Source: an uncultured Eubacteriales bacterium (GTDB lineage: Bacteria; Bacillota; Clostridia; Oscillospirales; Acutalibacteraceae). From it: a stretch of DNA of 5,974 bases. Both the position numbers and the translations under genes were made by a program. The notes beneath the pieces were generated by a model. The model had not been told where the DNA came from and made no database searches. It worked only from the letters and a program-made list of their open reading frames with translations. This document shows, in pieces, positions 1-5,834 of this stretch; position 1 is the stretch's first letter, and each line of letters starts with the position of its first letter. The stretch is from assembly GCA_910580045.1 (NCBI GenBank), contig CAJTXF010000108.1:1-5974 (forward strand), written 5' to 3'.

Positions 1-5
1 ACCCA

Positions 6-26
6 CCAGGGGGCAAGCCCCCCTGG
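6..26 (-). terminator. GC-rich hairpin downstream of the kinase gene, possible terminator
   Basis: CCAGGGGG (6-13) and CCCCCTGG (19-26) form a perfect 8-bp stem with a short loop, 27 nt after the kinase stop codon. A second, weaker dyad (CGGC/GCCG, 31-46) lies between. No T tract follows within the few bases visible on the minus strand, so termination is plausible but unproven; it could equally be a dispersed intergenic hairpin repeat. No response-regulator coding sequence begins in the 52 nt visible. Confidence 0.4.
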
Positions 27-52
27 ACCCCGGCAGGGGCCCGCCGTCAGGC

Positions 53-1834
53 TTACTCCTCATTCTCGAACGCTTCCAGCGCCGGGCGCTCCGGAATGAT
101 CAGCTCCACCACTGTATACATCCCTTCCCGGGAGCGGAACCGGATATGGAAATGGTCCCCAAACACCAGCTTCATCCTCTGATATATATTGTGCAGCCCA
201 ATACTGCTCCGCCCTTCCTGGGCTTCATCCATCCCCTGTCGCATCCTGATTTCCAGCGCTTCCAGCTCTCCCGGCGTCATCCCGGCCCCATTGTCCGCCA
301 CCTGAATCACCAGGCAGCCCCGCTCCCCCTTGAAGGCCTTGATTAGGATTTGCCCCACCCGCTCCAGCCCCAAAAACCCGTGGCTGATGCTGTTCTCCGC
401 AATGGGCTGAATCACCATGGACAGCATCTGAAACTCCATGACCTCTGCCCCCGCTGAGATTCGCAGCCGGTACTGGCCCGGATAGCGGGTCTTCATTACG
501 TTGAAGTAGTTCCGCACATGGGCCAGCTCCTCCGCCAGGGTTGCCATGGTCTTGGAGTACAGGGAATAGCGGAACATCCGCGCCATGGATGAGATGATGG
601 CCTCAATGTCCCCCGCGCCGCTGTTGTGGGCCTGAGAGCGCATACACTCCAGGGTGTTGAACAGGAAATGGGGGTTGATTTGGCTGCGGTAGCTCATCAT
701 CTTTGCCCGGCTCTGGCTCTGCCTGGCCTCATAGAGCTTCTTCTGGGTCTGCTGCTCCCGCTGGAATACCTCCCGCAGCCTGTCCAGCATCAGGTTCACC
801 GCGTGGGCAATGGTTTTCAGCTCTGTCAGCTGGGGGCTGCGGATATGGTCCGTGGCGGCATAGTCCAGGGCGTCCATGTCCCGGGCGATTTGAGAGATGC
901 TCTGGTTGATGGAGTGAATCAGCAGGGTGAGGAACACGGACACCAGAAGGATGCCAATGCCCATCACAATAATGCCCTGGTTCATAGAGCGGATGACCCG
1001 CCCGGTCAGCTCCCGCTCGGGGATAAAGTAGACGCACTCCCAGTACCGCTCCGGCATGGTGATGCGGGTGGTCACATATCTTTTCCCCTGAAAGTTGACC
1101 CCGCCCTGCTCCTGGGGGATGGAGGGGATCAGGGCCCGCTCATGGTCAGAGAGGGGCCGGGTGGAGGACACCGGGGACCCGTCGTACAGCAGGGCGGCCG
1201 CGTCCGGGCTGTCCGGGCCAGAGGTGGACACCCGCTCCAGCAGCTCGTCCATGTCAAAGAGGATGGCGGCAATCATGCGGTTTTGGGGGTAAAAGTGCTC
1301 CACGCTGAAAATGGGCACACAGTAGAACATCAGCGAGCTGTTCTTGTCCCCGGGGATGCGGGCGAAAAAGGGACGGCTGATGGTCACGTCCTGGTCGAAT
1401 TTCCGGGAGGCCAGCAGCTGCCGGAAGGACTCCAGACAGCTGGTGTTGGCATAGAGGTGCCGGCCGTTGTGGGCATAGAGGAACACATTCCGGCAGCTGT
1501 CAGACAGGCGCATGGCAGTCTCAAGATAGTTGGCGGCAGGTGAGTGGCTCTGGATAACCAGCTCCGGGTCAGTGGAGAGCAGGTACCGCTGGACCGCGCT
1601 GGAATACCCCACCAGGCTGGCCACGTTCTCAAAGCCAGTGAAAGTCAAAGAGAGCTCGCTCCGCATCTTGTCCCCCACCACGGCGAAGTCCTCATAAATC
1701 CTGTTGCGGGAATCCTGCCAAGAGCCGAAAAAGGCCTGCAGGGTGACAGCGGTCATGCCCGCGACAGCCACCAGCAGGCACACCATCAGCCGCCCGCTGA
1801 GGGAATGCCAGGTTTTTCGCAGTTTGTGCGGCAT
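53..1834 (-). CDS. YesM/LytS-type sensor histidine kinase, membrane-bound
   Basis: Membrane sensor kinase that should autophosphorylate on histidine and pass the phosphate to a response regulator. Numbering is from the ATG at 1834 (593 aa). Residues about 14-35 are membrane segment 1; about 36-285 form an extracytoplasmic sensor region, probably Cache-like; about 287-309 are membrane segment 2. A HAMP-like linker and coiled coil (about 310-380) follow. The His_kinase motif QINPHFLFNTLE is at 385-396 with phospho-acceptor His389. The ATPase region shows an N box (QPIAENSISHG, 476-486), DNGAGM (514-519) and GLHNIYQRM (546-554). The motif around the histidine and the two-membrane-segment layout are typical of YesM. 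The start is ATG at 1834 because GGGAGG (1848-1843) lies 8 nt upstream; the in-frame GTG at 1843 is inside that Shine-Dalgarno. It is divergent from the sugar transporter operon, which suggests it controls that operon. No response regulator is visible. Family assignment is firm; the ligand is unknown. Confidence 0.95.
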   Translation of the reverse strand: MPHKLRKTWHSLSGRLMVCLLVAVAGMTAVTLQAFFGSWQDSRNRIYEDFAVVGDKMRSELSLTFTGFENVASLVGYSSAVQRYLLSTDPELVIQSHSPAANYLETAMRLSDSCRNVFLYAHNGRHLYANTSCLESFRQLLASRKFDQDVTISRPFFARIPGDKNSSLMFYCVPIFSVEHFYPQNRMIAAILFDMDELLERVSTSGPDSPDAAALLYDGSPVSSTRPLSDHERALIPSIPQEQGGVNFQGKRYVTTRITMPERYWECVYFIPERELTGRVIRSMNQGIIVMGIGILLVSVFLTLLIHSINQSISQIARDMDALDYAATDHIRSPQLTELKTIAHAVNLMLDRLREVFQREQQTQKKLYEARQSQSRAKMMSYRSQINPHFLFNTLECMRSQAHNSGAGDIEAIISSMARMFRYSLYSKTMATLAEELAHVRNYFNVMKTRYPGQYRLRISAGAEVMEFQMLSMVIQPIAENSISHGFLGLERVGQILIKAFKGERGCLVIQVADNGAGMTPGELEALEIRMRQGMDEAQEGRSSIGLHNIYQRMKLVFGDHFHIRFRSREGMYTVVELIIPERPALEAFENEE

Positions 1835-1840
1835 ATGGCC

Positions 1841-1848
1841 CACCTCCC
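1841..1848 (-). promoter_or_regulatory. Shine-Dalgarno that decides the kinase start
   Basis: On the minus strand GGGAGGTG (1848-1841) is a near-perfect ribosome-binding site. The GTG at 1843-1841, which would extend the kinase by three residues, is part of this element and has no ribosome-binding site of its own at a workable distance. The ATG at 1834 sits 8 nt after GGAGG and is the better start. Confidence 0.75.
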
Positions 1849-1887
1849 TAAAACCGCCCCGGCGCGGATTCCGCGGAGCGCCTTTTC

Positions 1888-1907
1888 CCAGCCAGGGCTG
1901 GTTTTTT
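1888..1907 (+). terminator. Terminator-like hairpin with T6 tail between the divergent genes
   Basis: CCAGCC (1888-1893) and GGCTGG (1896-1901) are complementary and are followed directly by six T (1902-1907) on the plus strand. The stem is short (5 bp with a realistic 4-nt loop), but the shape is that of an intrinsic terminator. It faces the transporter operon and lies upstream of its promoter, so it could stop antisense transcripts coming out of the kinase gene. Read on the minus strand it is a hairpin in the kinase leader. Confidence 0.35.
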
Positions 1908-1912
1908 CTCCA

Positions 1913-1925
1913 TGTATAAAATACA
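1913..1925. promoter_or_regulatory. Perfect 13-bp inverted repeat over the kinase -10 box
   Basis: TGTATAAAATACA consists of 5-bp arms (TGTAT/ATACA) around a 3-bp centre. It overlaps the predicted -10 of the kinase promoter, so a dimeric regulator bound there would block that promoter. It may also be a chance product of promoter-like AT-rich sequence. Confidence 0.3.
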
Positions 1926-1946
1926 CGAAAAAACCCAAAAAATCAA
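1918..1946 (-). promoter_or_regulatory. Candidate promoter of the kinase gene
   Basis: On the minus strand TTGATT (1946-1941) is followed after 17 bp by TATTTT (1923-1918); each matches consensus at four of six positions. Transcription would start near 1911 and give a leader of about 77 nt before the ATG at 1834. The region is the most AT-rich part of the intergenic space, which supports promoter activity, but the hexamers are only moderate. Confidence 0.35.
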
Positions 1947-1964
1947 TTGCATCCTGGCTATTAT

Positions 1965-1996
1965 CTGAAGATTGTACGGTTAAAACAGAGGATTGT
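1965..1996 (+). promoter_or_regulatory. Direct-repeat activator site, 21-bp period (candidate AraC/YesN-type operator)
   Basis: CTGAAGATTGT (1965-1975) and CAGAGGATTGT (1986-1996) match at 9 of 11 positions, with GATTGT identical in both, and are offset by exactly 21 bp, two helical turns. Direct repeats of this period are the usual target of AraC-type regulators, the output domain of YesN response regulators that pair with YesM kinases. The proximal copy ends just upstream of the weak -35 region of the transporter promoter, where a class II activator would sit. The repeat is seen in the sequence; the binding protein is inferred. Confidence 0.45.
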
Positions 1997-2019
1997 TACT
2001 ATACTATGAACAAAGCCCA

Positions 2020-2028
2020 TGCTAGAAT
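2020..2028 (+). promoter_or_regulatory. Extended -10 promoter of the transporter operon
   Basis: TGC followed by TAGAAT (2023-2028, five of six bases matching TATAAT) forms an extended -10 element. The hexamer 17 bp upstream (TATACT, 2000-2005) is a poor -35 match, which fits a promoter needing an activator. Transcription would start near 2035, leaving a leader of about 33 nt with the Shine-Dalgarno at 2053-2060. A competing option, TTAAAA (1980-1985) with TACTAT (2002-2007), scores lower. Predicted by eye only. Confidence 0.5.
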
Positions 2029-2067
2029 GAAGGGGAAATCAGGATTCAAGTGAAGGAGGAATGACAA

Positions 2068-3027
2068 ATGGCAGCACCAACGCCTGCCCTGGGGGAGAAG
2101 TCCGGGTTCTCCCAAAAGCTCCGGCAGCTGGGGCGGGAGATGTGGAAGAACCGGGCCATCTATACCCTGCTCATCCCAGGCATTCTGTGGTATTTCGTCT
2201 TTGCCTATATGCCCATGAGCGGCCTGAGCCTGGCCTTCAAGGACTATAAGGCAAACCTGGGGATTTTAGGGAGCCCCTGGGTGGGCCTGCAGAACTATGA
2301 GTACGTGTTCCGGGACGCGGCCTTCTGGAAGTCCATCTGGAAGACAGTGTATATCAACCTGGGCCGCATGGTTTTCCAGTTTCCGGCCCCCATTATTCTG
2401 GCCCTGATTCTCAACGAGTTCCGGATGAAGCGGTACAAGCGGGTTTTACAGACCGTGTACACCTTCCCCCACTTCCTCTCCTGGATTATTGTGGCCAGCA
2501 TTGCCACCAATGTGCTCTCCCTGGACGGGCTTCTGAACCATGCAATTACCCTGTTCGGGGGGGAACCCATCAGCTTTTTGGGCTCTCCCGGCACCTTTAT
2601 CCCCATGCTGTACGTGACGGATATCTGGAAGTACGCGGGCTATGGCTCCATTGTCTATCTGGCGGCCATCTCGGGCATTGATATGGACCAGTATGAGGCA
2701 GCGGACATTGACGGCGCCACCCGGGCCCAGAAGCTGTTCCGCATCACCCTGCCCAATATTATGCCCACCATTATCGTGATGTTTATTATGACCACCGGGC
2801 AGATTATGTCCCTGGGCTTTGACCAGATTTTCAACATGAGCAATGCCGCTGTAAAGGAGGCGGCGGAGGTGCTGGATATGTACATATACCGCATCACCTT
2901 CCAGTCCGCGGCGGACTTCTCCTTCTCCACGGCAGTGGCCCTGTTCCGCTCTGTGCTGAACATGCTGTTTCTGGTGCTGGCGGACAGGGGCTCTAAGATG
3001 ATGGGCGGCAACGGCCTGTTCGGCTGA
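2068..3027 (+). CDS. LplB-type sugar ABC transporter permease (CUT1 family, first subunit)
   Basis: Integral membrane subunit of an ABC importer for carbohydrates, pairing with the next gene product to form the channel. The 319-aa protein has a short cytoplasmic N-terminus, a first membrane segment at about 31-50 (IYTLLIPGILWYFVFAYMPM), and further hydrophobic segments at about 95-115, 135-150, 175-202, 230-250 and 288-306. This fits the six-helix plan of the binding-protein-dependent permease domain. The cytoplasmic EAA loop that contacts the ATPase is at about 210-229 (EAADIDGATR...ITLP), with the conserved Gly and Pro in place. The N-terminal 'YTLLIPGILWYFVFAYMPM' and 'GLQNYEYVF' patterns resemble LplB of Bacillus. 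AAGGAGGA at 2053-2060 lies about 8 nt before the ATG. It is the first gene of a three-gene operon, 15 nt before the next start. The substrate cannot be read from sequence; complex oligosaccharides are usual for this subfamily. Confidence 0.95.
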   Translation: MAAPTPALGEKSGFSQKLRQLGREMWKNRAIYTLLIPGILWYFVFAYMPMSGLSLAFKDYKANLGILGSPWVGLQNYEYVFRDAAFWKSIWKTVYINLGRMVFQFPAPIILALILNEFRMKRYKRVLQTVYTFPHFLSWIIVASIATNVLSLDGLLNHAITLFGGEPISFLGSPGTFIPMLYVTDIWKYAGYGSIVYLAAISGIDMDQYEAADIDGATRAQKLFRITLPNIMPTIIVMFIMTTGQIMSLGFDQIFNMSNAAVKEAAEVLDMYIYRITFQSAADFSFSTAVALFRSVLNMLFLVLADRGSKMMGGNGLFG

Positions 3028-3042
3028 GAGGAGGAGAGACAG

Positions 3043-3942
3043 ATGACAAATCAAGCAAGCACCCAAAAGCTCCATAAGAAAAAAAGGTTCGATCTGGTGG
3101 ATGTTGTCCTGTTCCTGTTCCTCACGGCCTGGGGGCTGATTATCCTGCTGCCCTTTATCAATGTGATTGCCATCTCCTTCTCCTCTTATAAGGAATATCT
3201 GGCAACGCCCTTGCTGATGTTCCCCAAAGAGCCGGAGCTTAAATCCTATCAGGAGCTGTTCGAGGACGGGCGCATCTGGATTGGCTACCGTACCACCTTG
3301 ATTATTGTGCTTATCGGCGTGCCCCTGAGCCTGTTCCTCACCTCCTCCATGGGCTATGCCCTGAGCCGGAGGAAGTACCCGGGCAAAAAGCTGATTCTGA
3401 TGCTGGTGCTGTTCACCATGATTTTCCAGGGCGGCATTGTGCCCCTGTATCTGGTGATGAAGGATTTGCACCTGACCAATACCATCTGGTCCATTATCCT
3501 GTGCTCTGGCATGAACACCTTTTACATGATTTTGATGTATAACTACTTCCAAAGCCTGCCGGACTCTCTGGTGGAGTCCGCCCGGCTGGACGGCGCGGGA
3601 GAGTGGACCATCCTTTTCCGGGTGATTCTGCCCCTGTCCCTGCCCATTATTGCCACAGTGACCCTGTTCTACTCTGTGGACAAGTGGAATGAGTGGTTCA
3701 ACGCCATGGTCTTTGTGCGCAAGGCGGAAATCCAGCCCCTGCAGCTGATTCTGCGCTCCATGATTCTGGACTCTCAGGTGGCCAACGAGGCCGCCGCCAC
3801 AGTGGCCATTGAGGACCGCAGCTTCTCCAGCGGCATCAAGATGGCCGCGGTGGTGGTCACCATGCTGCCCATTATGTGCGTGTATCCCTTTTTGCAGAAG
3901 CACTTTGCCAAGGGCGTGATGGTGGGGGCCATCAAGGCATAA
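3043..3942 (+). CDS. YtcP-type carbohydrate ABC transporter permease (CUT1 family, second subunit)
   Basis: Second channel-forming subunit of the sugar importer. The 299-aa protein has a basic cytoplasmic N-terminus (KLHKKKRF), a first membrane segment at about 20-46, and further hydrophobic segments at about 84-105, 116-138, 148-167, 196-213 and 266-282. The EAA loop is at about 178-197 (ESARLDGAGE...VILP), the ATPase docking site. The C-terminus, YPFLQKHFAKGVMVGAIKA, is the characteristic tail of the YtcP/COG0395 branch that pairs with LplB-type partners. Length is normal for the family. GGAGGAG at 3030-3036 gives 8 nt spacing to the ATG, and only 15 nt separate it from the upstream stop codon, so the two permeases are co-transcribed and probably made in equal amounts. 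Family is clear; the transported sugar is not. Confidence 0.95.
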   Translation: MTNQASTQKLHKKKRFDLVDVVLFLFLTAWGLIILLPFINVIAISFSSYKEYLATPLLMFPKEPELKSYQELFEDGRIWIGYRTTLIIVLIGVPLSLFLTSSMGYALSRRKYPGKKLILMLVLFTMIFQGGIVPLYLVMKDLHLTNTIWSIILCSGMNTFYMILMYNYFQSLPDSLVESARLDGAGEWTILFRVILPLSLPIIATVTLFYSVDKWNEWFNAMVFVRKAEIQPLQLILRSMILDSQVANEAAATVAIEDRSFSSGIKMAAVVVTMLPIMCVYPFLQKHFAKGVMVGAIKA

Positions 3943-3961
3943 GCCAAAACACAGGCCATAC

Positions 3962-3977
3962 CGCCGGATGACCGGCG
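3962..3977 (+). other. Intercistronic hairpin between permease and binding-protein genes
   Basis: CGCCGG (3962-3967), loop ATGA, CCGGCG (3972-3977): a perfect, all-GC 6-bp stem with a tetraloop in the 75-nt gap. No T tract follows, so it is not an intrinsic terminator. Such hairpins often protect or delimit one part of a polycistronic mRNA; here that would favour higher output of the receptor than of the permeases. Confidence 0.45.
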
Positions 3978-3984
3978 AGGCAAA

Positions 3985-3990
3985 TATAAT
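3985..3990 (+). promoter_or_regulatory. Possible internal -10 box (TATAAT) before the binding-protein gene
   Basis: A perfect TATAAT lies 27 nt before the ATG at 4018, with a start expected near 3997. No TGn extension is present, and the hexamer 17 bp upstream (CGCCGG) is not a -35 element, so activity without a helper protein is doubtful. It could raise receptor expression relative to the permeases. Confidence 0.25.
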
Positions 3991-4017
3991 CTACACGTAA
4001 AAGAAAGGATGAAAGCA

Positions 4018-5736
4018 ATGAAACTGAAACGGTTGACGGCTCTGATTCTGTGCCTGGCGCTGGTTCTGTCCCTGGCTGCCTGCGGCGGCGATGGGGGCCA
4101 GTCCAGCAGCAGCGGCAGCAGCAGCGGCTCCGCCCCGGAGGAGAGCAGCGCCTCCACCCCGGAGGAGAGCGGGGACGGCGCCTCCGCGCCCGAAGAGAGC
4201 GGCACCTCTGCCAGCGGCATCCAGGGCGCTGATTGGTTTGAGGGCAGGGATTTCAGCGAGCACTATACCATCTCCCTGGCCAGCGTCCAGATTGAGGACG
4301 CCCGGGACTATAACAAGGGCGACGACTGGGTGAGCCAGTGGACAGAGAAATTCAACATTGAGTGGGAAATCACCCCCCTGACCTTTGAGAACTGGGGCGA
4401 GCGCCTGCGCATTTGGATTAACTCTGATGATATGCCGGACATGGCTGTCTATAACTACAACAACGCGGAGGCTGTGAACTACGCGGACCAGGGCCTGGTG
4501 AAAATGCTGCCCGAGGACTGGAAGACCGCCTATCCCAACCTGGCCGCGGCCCAGGAGAAGGTGCCCATCAGCTCTCTGGCTGAGGACACCATGGGCGGCA
4601 CCTTCTACCTGTTCCGCCCCGCCTACTCCAACCACCGCCCGGCGGACAAGATGGCCAACCATATGTCCGTATACATGCGCAAGGACTGGGGCGCTGCTGT
4701 GGACGTGGAGGTCAAGCCTGCCATGAAGGTGTCTGAGATTATTGAGTATGCCCGGAAGGTGAAGGAGAAGAACCCCGGCAATGTGGAGGGCGACTTCTAT
4801 CCCATTGTGAACACCTCCGGCCGGCTGGCCCGGTTCGTGCAGGCCAACAACACCTATGCCGGCCTGGACGACCTGCCCTTCTATAAGGGGGATGACGGCA
4901 AATACCACTGGGGCCCCGCGGACGAGAGCACCCTGGAGGCCCTGAAAATGCTGAACCAGGCCTATAAGGACGGCCTGATTGACCCTGAGTTCTACACCAT
5001 CCAGGATATGGACGACTACGGCGCGTTCCGCACCTCCGGCATTTCCGCGGTGTGCGACAGCGAGGCTGTTATCTCCCAGATCGACACCTATGACAAGGAG
5101 ATGGCCGCGTCCCTGGGCGTGAACTTTGAGGAGGCGGTGGAAATCGTCACCCCCCTGGGCGAGGACGGCTACTTCCACGCCAATACCTATGGCAACTATT
5201 GGGGCACCAACATTTTCTCTCCCCATATCGACGAGGGCAAGTTTGAGCGCGTCCTGTCCATGATGGACTATTCCTGCACGGATTTGGGGCAGTATGAGAT
5301 TCGCTGCGGCATCCAGGACGTGGACTGGACCTATGACGAGTCCACCGGCGAAATCACCTCCACCCTGAAAGAGGGCGAGGATTTGTGGACCAAATACGCC
5401 CTGCTGCCTGTGTACGTAAACATGATGGTCCTGTCTGATGACTTTGGCTTTGTGAACCCCATCTATAAGCAGAGCCTGCGGGACAAGGCAACGCAGCTGC
5501 ACGTGCTCCACGCGGAGCAGTCCACAGAGGAGAGCTTCCCCTCTGAGATTGACTGGAACGTGGCCCTGCATGATTCCCAGGCCCTGAACCTGGCCACCAT
5601 GACCTATGCTGACGAGTACGCGGCTTTGATTGTGAAAGAGGGCGACATTGAGACCAACTGGAAAGCCTGGGTCAATGAAAAGATGCCCATGATTCAGCCG
5701 GTGCTGGACGAGCTGGACGCGGGGGCAGGCAATTGA
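4018..5736 (+). CDS. Lipoprotein extracellular solute-binding protein of the sugar ABC importer (LplA/YtcQ-like)
   Basis: Membrane-anchored receptor that should bind the sugar outside the cell and hand it to the two permeases. Counted from the ATG at 4018 it is 572 aa, in the large class typical of LplB/YtcP-associated receptors. Residues 1-21 are a lipoprotein signal peptide (MKLKRLTALILCLALVLSLA) with lipobox LAAC and lipidated Cys22. A Ser/Gly/Glu-rich tether at about 28-67 carries three PEES units. The globular part follows, with family-like patches SDDMPDM (136-142), RKDW (221-224) and AYKDGLIDPEFYT (315-327). The start at 4018 is preferred because AAAGGA (4004-4009) lies 8 nt upstream and the hydrophobic core starts properly; an in-frame ATG at 4009 overlaps that site. 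The 75-nt gap before it holds a hairpin and a TATAAT. The gene is followed by a strong terminator. Sugar specificity is unknown. Confidence 0.94.
   Translation: MKLKRLTALILCLALVLSLAACGGDGGQSSSSGSSSGSAPEESSASTPEESGDGASAPEESGTSASGIQGADWFEGRDFSEHYTISLASVQIEDARDYNKGDDWVSQWTEKFNIEWEITPLTFENWGERLRIWINSDDMPDMAVYNYNNAEAVNYADQGLVKMLPEDWKTAYPNLAAAQEKVPISSLAEDTMGGTFYLFRPAYSNHRPADKMANHMSVYMRKDWGAAVDVEVKPAMKVSEIIEYARKVKEKNPGNVEGDFYPIVNTSGRLARFVQANNTYAGLDDLPFYKGDDGKYHWGPADESTLEALKMLNQAYKDGLIDPEFYTIQDMDDYGAFRTSGISAVCDSEAVISQIDTYDKEMAASLGVNFEEAVEIVTPLGEDGYFHANTYGNYWGTNIFSPHIDEGKFERVLSMMDYSCTDLGQYEIRCGIQDVDWTYDESTGEITSTLKEGEDLWTKYALLPVYVNMMVLSDDFGFVNPIYKQSLRDKATQLHVLHAEQSTEESFPSEIDWNVALHDSQALNLATMTYADEYAALIVKEGDIETNWKAWVNEKMPMIQPVLDELDAGAGN
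4102..4218 (+). repeat. Low-complexity tether region with AGC runs and three PEES units
   Basis: Runs of AGC and near-repeats code for a Ser/Gly tract, then for P-E-E-S units at residues 40-43, 48-51 and 58-61 of the binding protein. It lies directly after the lipidated cysteine, so it should act as a flexible acidic spacer that holds the receptor off the membrane. The DNA repeat could allow length changes by slippage. Confidence 0.6.
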
Positions 5737-5769
5737 GAGTGAGAAGTGTAAGATAGCTGGATAAGAGAT

Positions 5770-5814
5770 AAGGGCCGCAGGCAGCCTGGAAGGGCCCTGC
5801 GGCCCTTGTGTTTT
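5770..5814 (+). terminator. Intrinsic terminator of the transporter operon
   Basis: A perfect 12-bp stem: AAGGGCCGCAGG (5770-5781) pairs with CCTGCGGCCCTT (5796-5807) around a 14-nt loop, followed by GTGTTTT. It starts 33 nt after the stop codon of the binding-protein gene. The T tract is short and interrupted, but the stem is very stable, and the position marks the end of the operon. Confidence 0.85.
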
Positions 5815-5834
5815 GGGGGGAGGGGCAGTATAAT
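5806..5834 (+). promoter_or_regulatory. Candidate promoter for a gene beyond the right edge
   Basis: TTGTGT (5806-5811) and a perfect TATAAT (5829-5834) are separated by 17 bp, the optimal spacing. The -35 matches only at TTG. It overlaps the tail of the operon terminator, so a new transcription unit would begin near 5841 and run off the window. Confidence 0.5.

Noticed and set aside
626..1543. Open frame of 305 codons on the plus strand opposite the kinase
   Set aside because: The kinase on the minus strand has all expected motifs; this frame has none and no ribosome-binding site.
1973..1987. Possible catabolite-repression (cre) site
   Set aside because: TG and CA ends are present, but the length is one base too long and the central CG core is missing, so it does not fit the CcpA consensus.
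2061..2249. Alternative start ATG at 2061 in another frame, beginning MTN like the second permease
   Set aside because: It lies only 1 nt after GGAGG, too close for initiation, and the frame yields no permease sequence. The resemblance to the second permease start (ATGACAAAT) is probably chance.
2446..3903. Long open frame of 485 codons on the minus strand opposite both permease genes
   Set aside because: Its product is rich in His, Gln and Gly, spans the junction of two well-supported genes, and shows no domain. It mirrors GC-biased codons of the permeases.
3991..5571. Long open frame of 526 codons on the minus strand opposite the binding-protein gene
   Set aside because: The plus-strand frame has a signal peptide, lipobox and family patches. 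The antisense product is a low-complexity mix rich in Gly, Val, His and Ala with no recognisable domain; it is open because GC-biased codons rarely make antisense stops.
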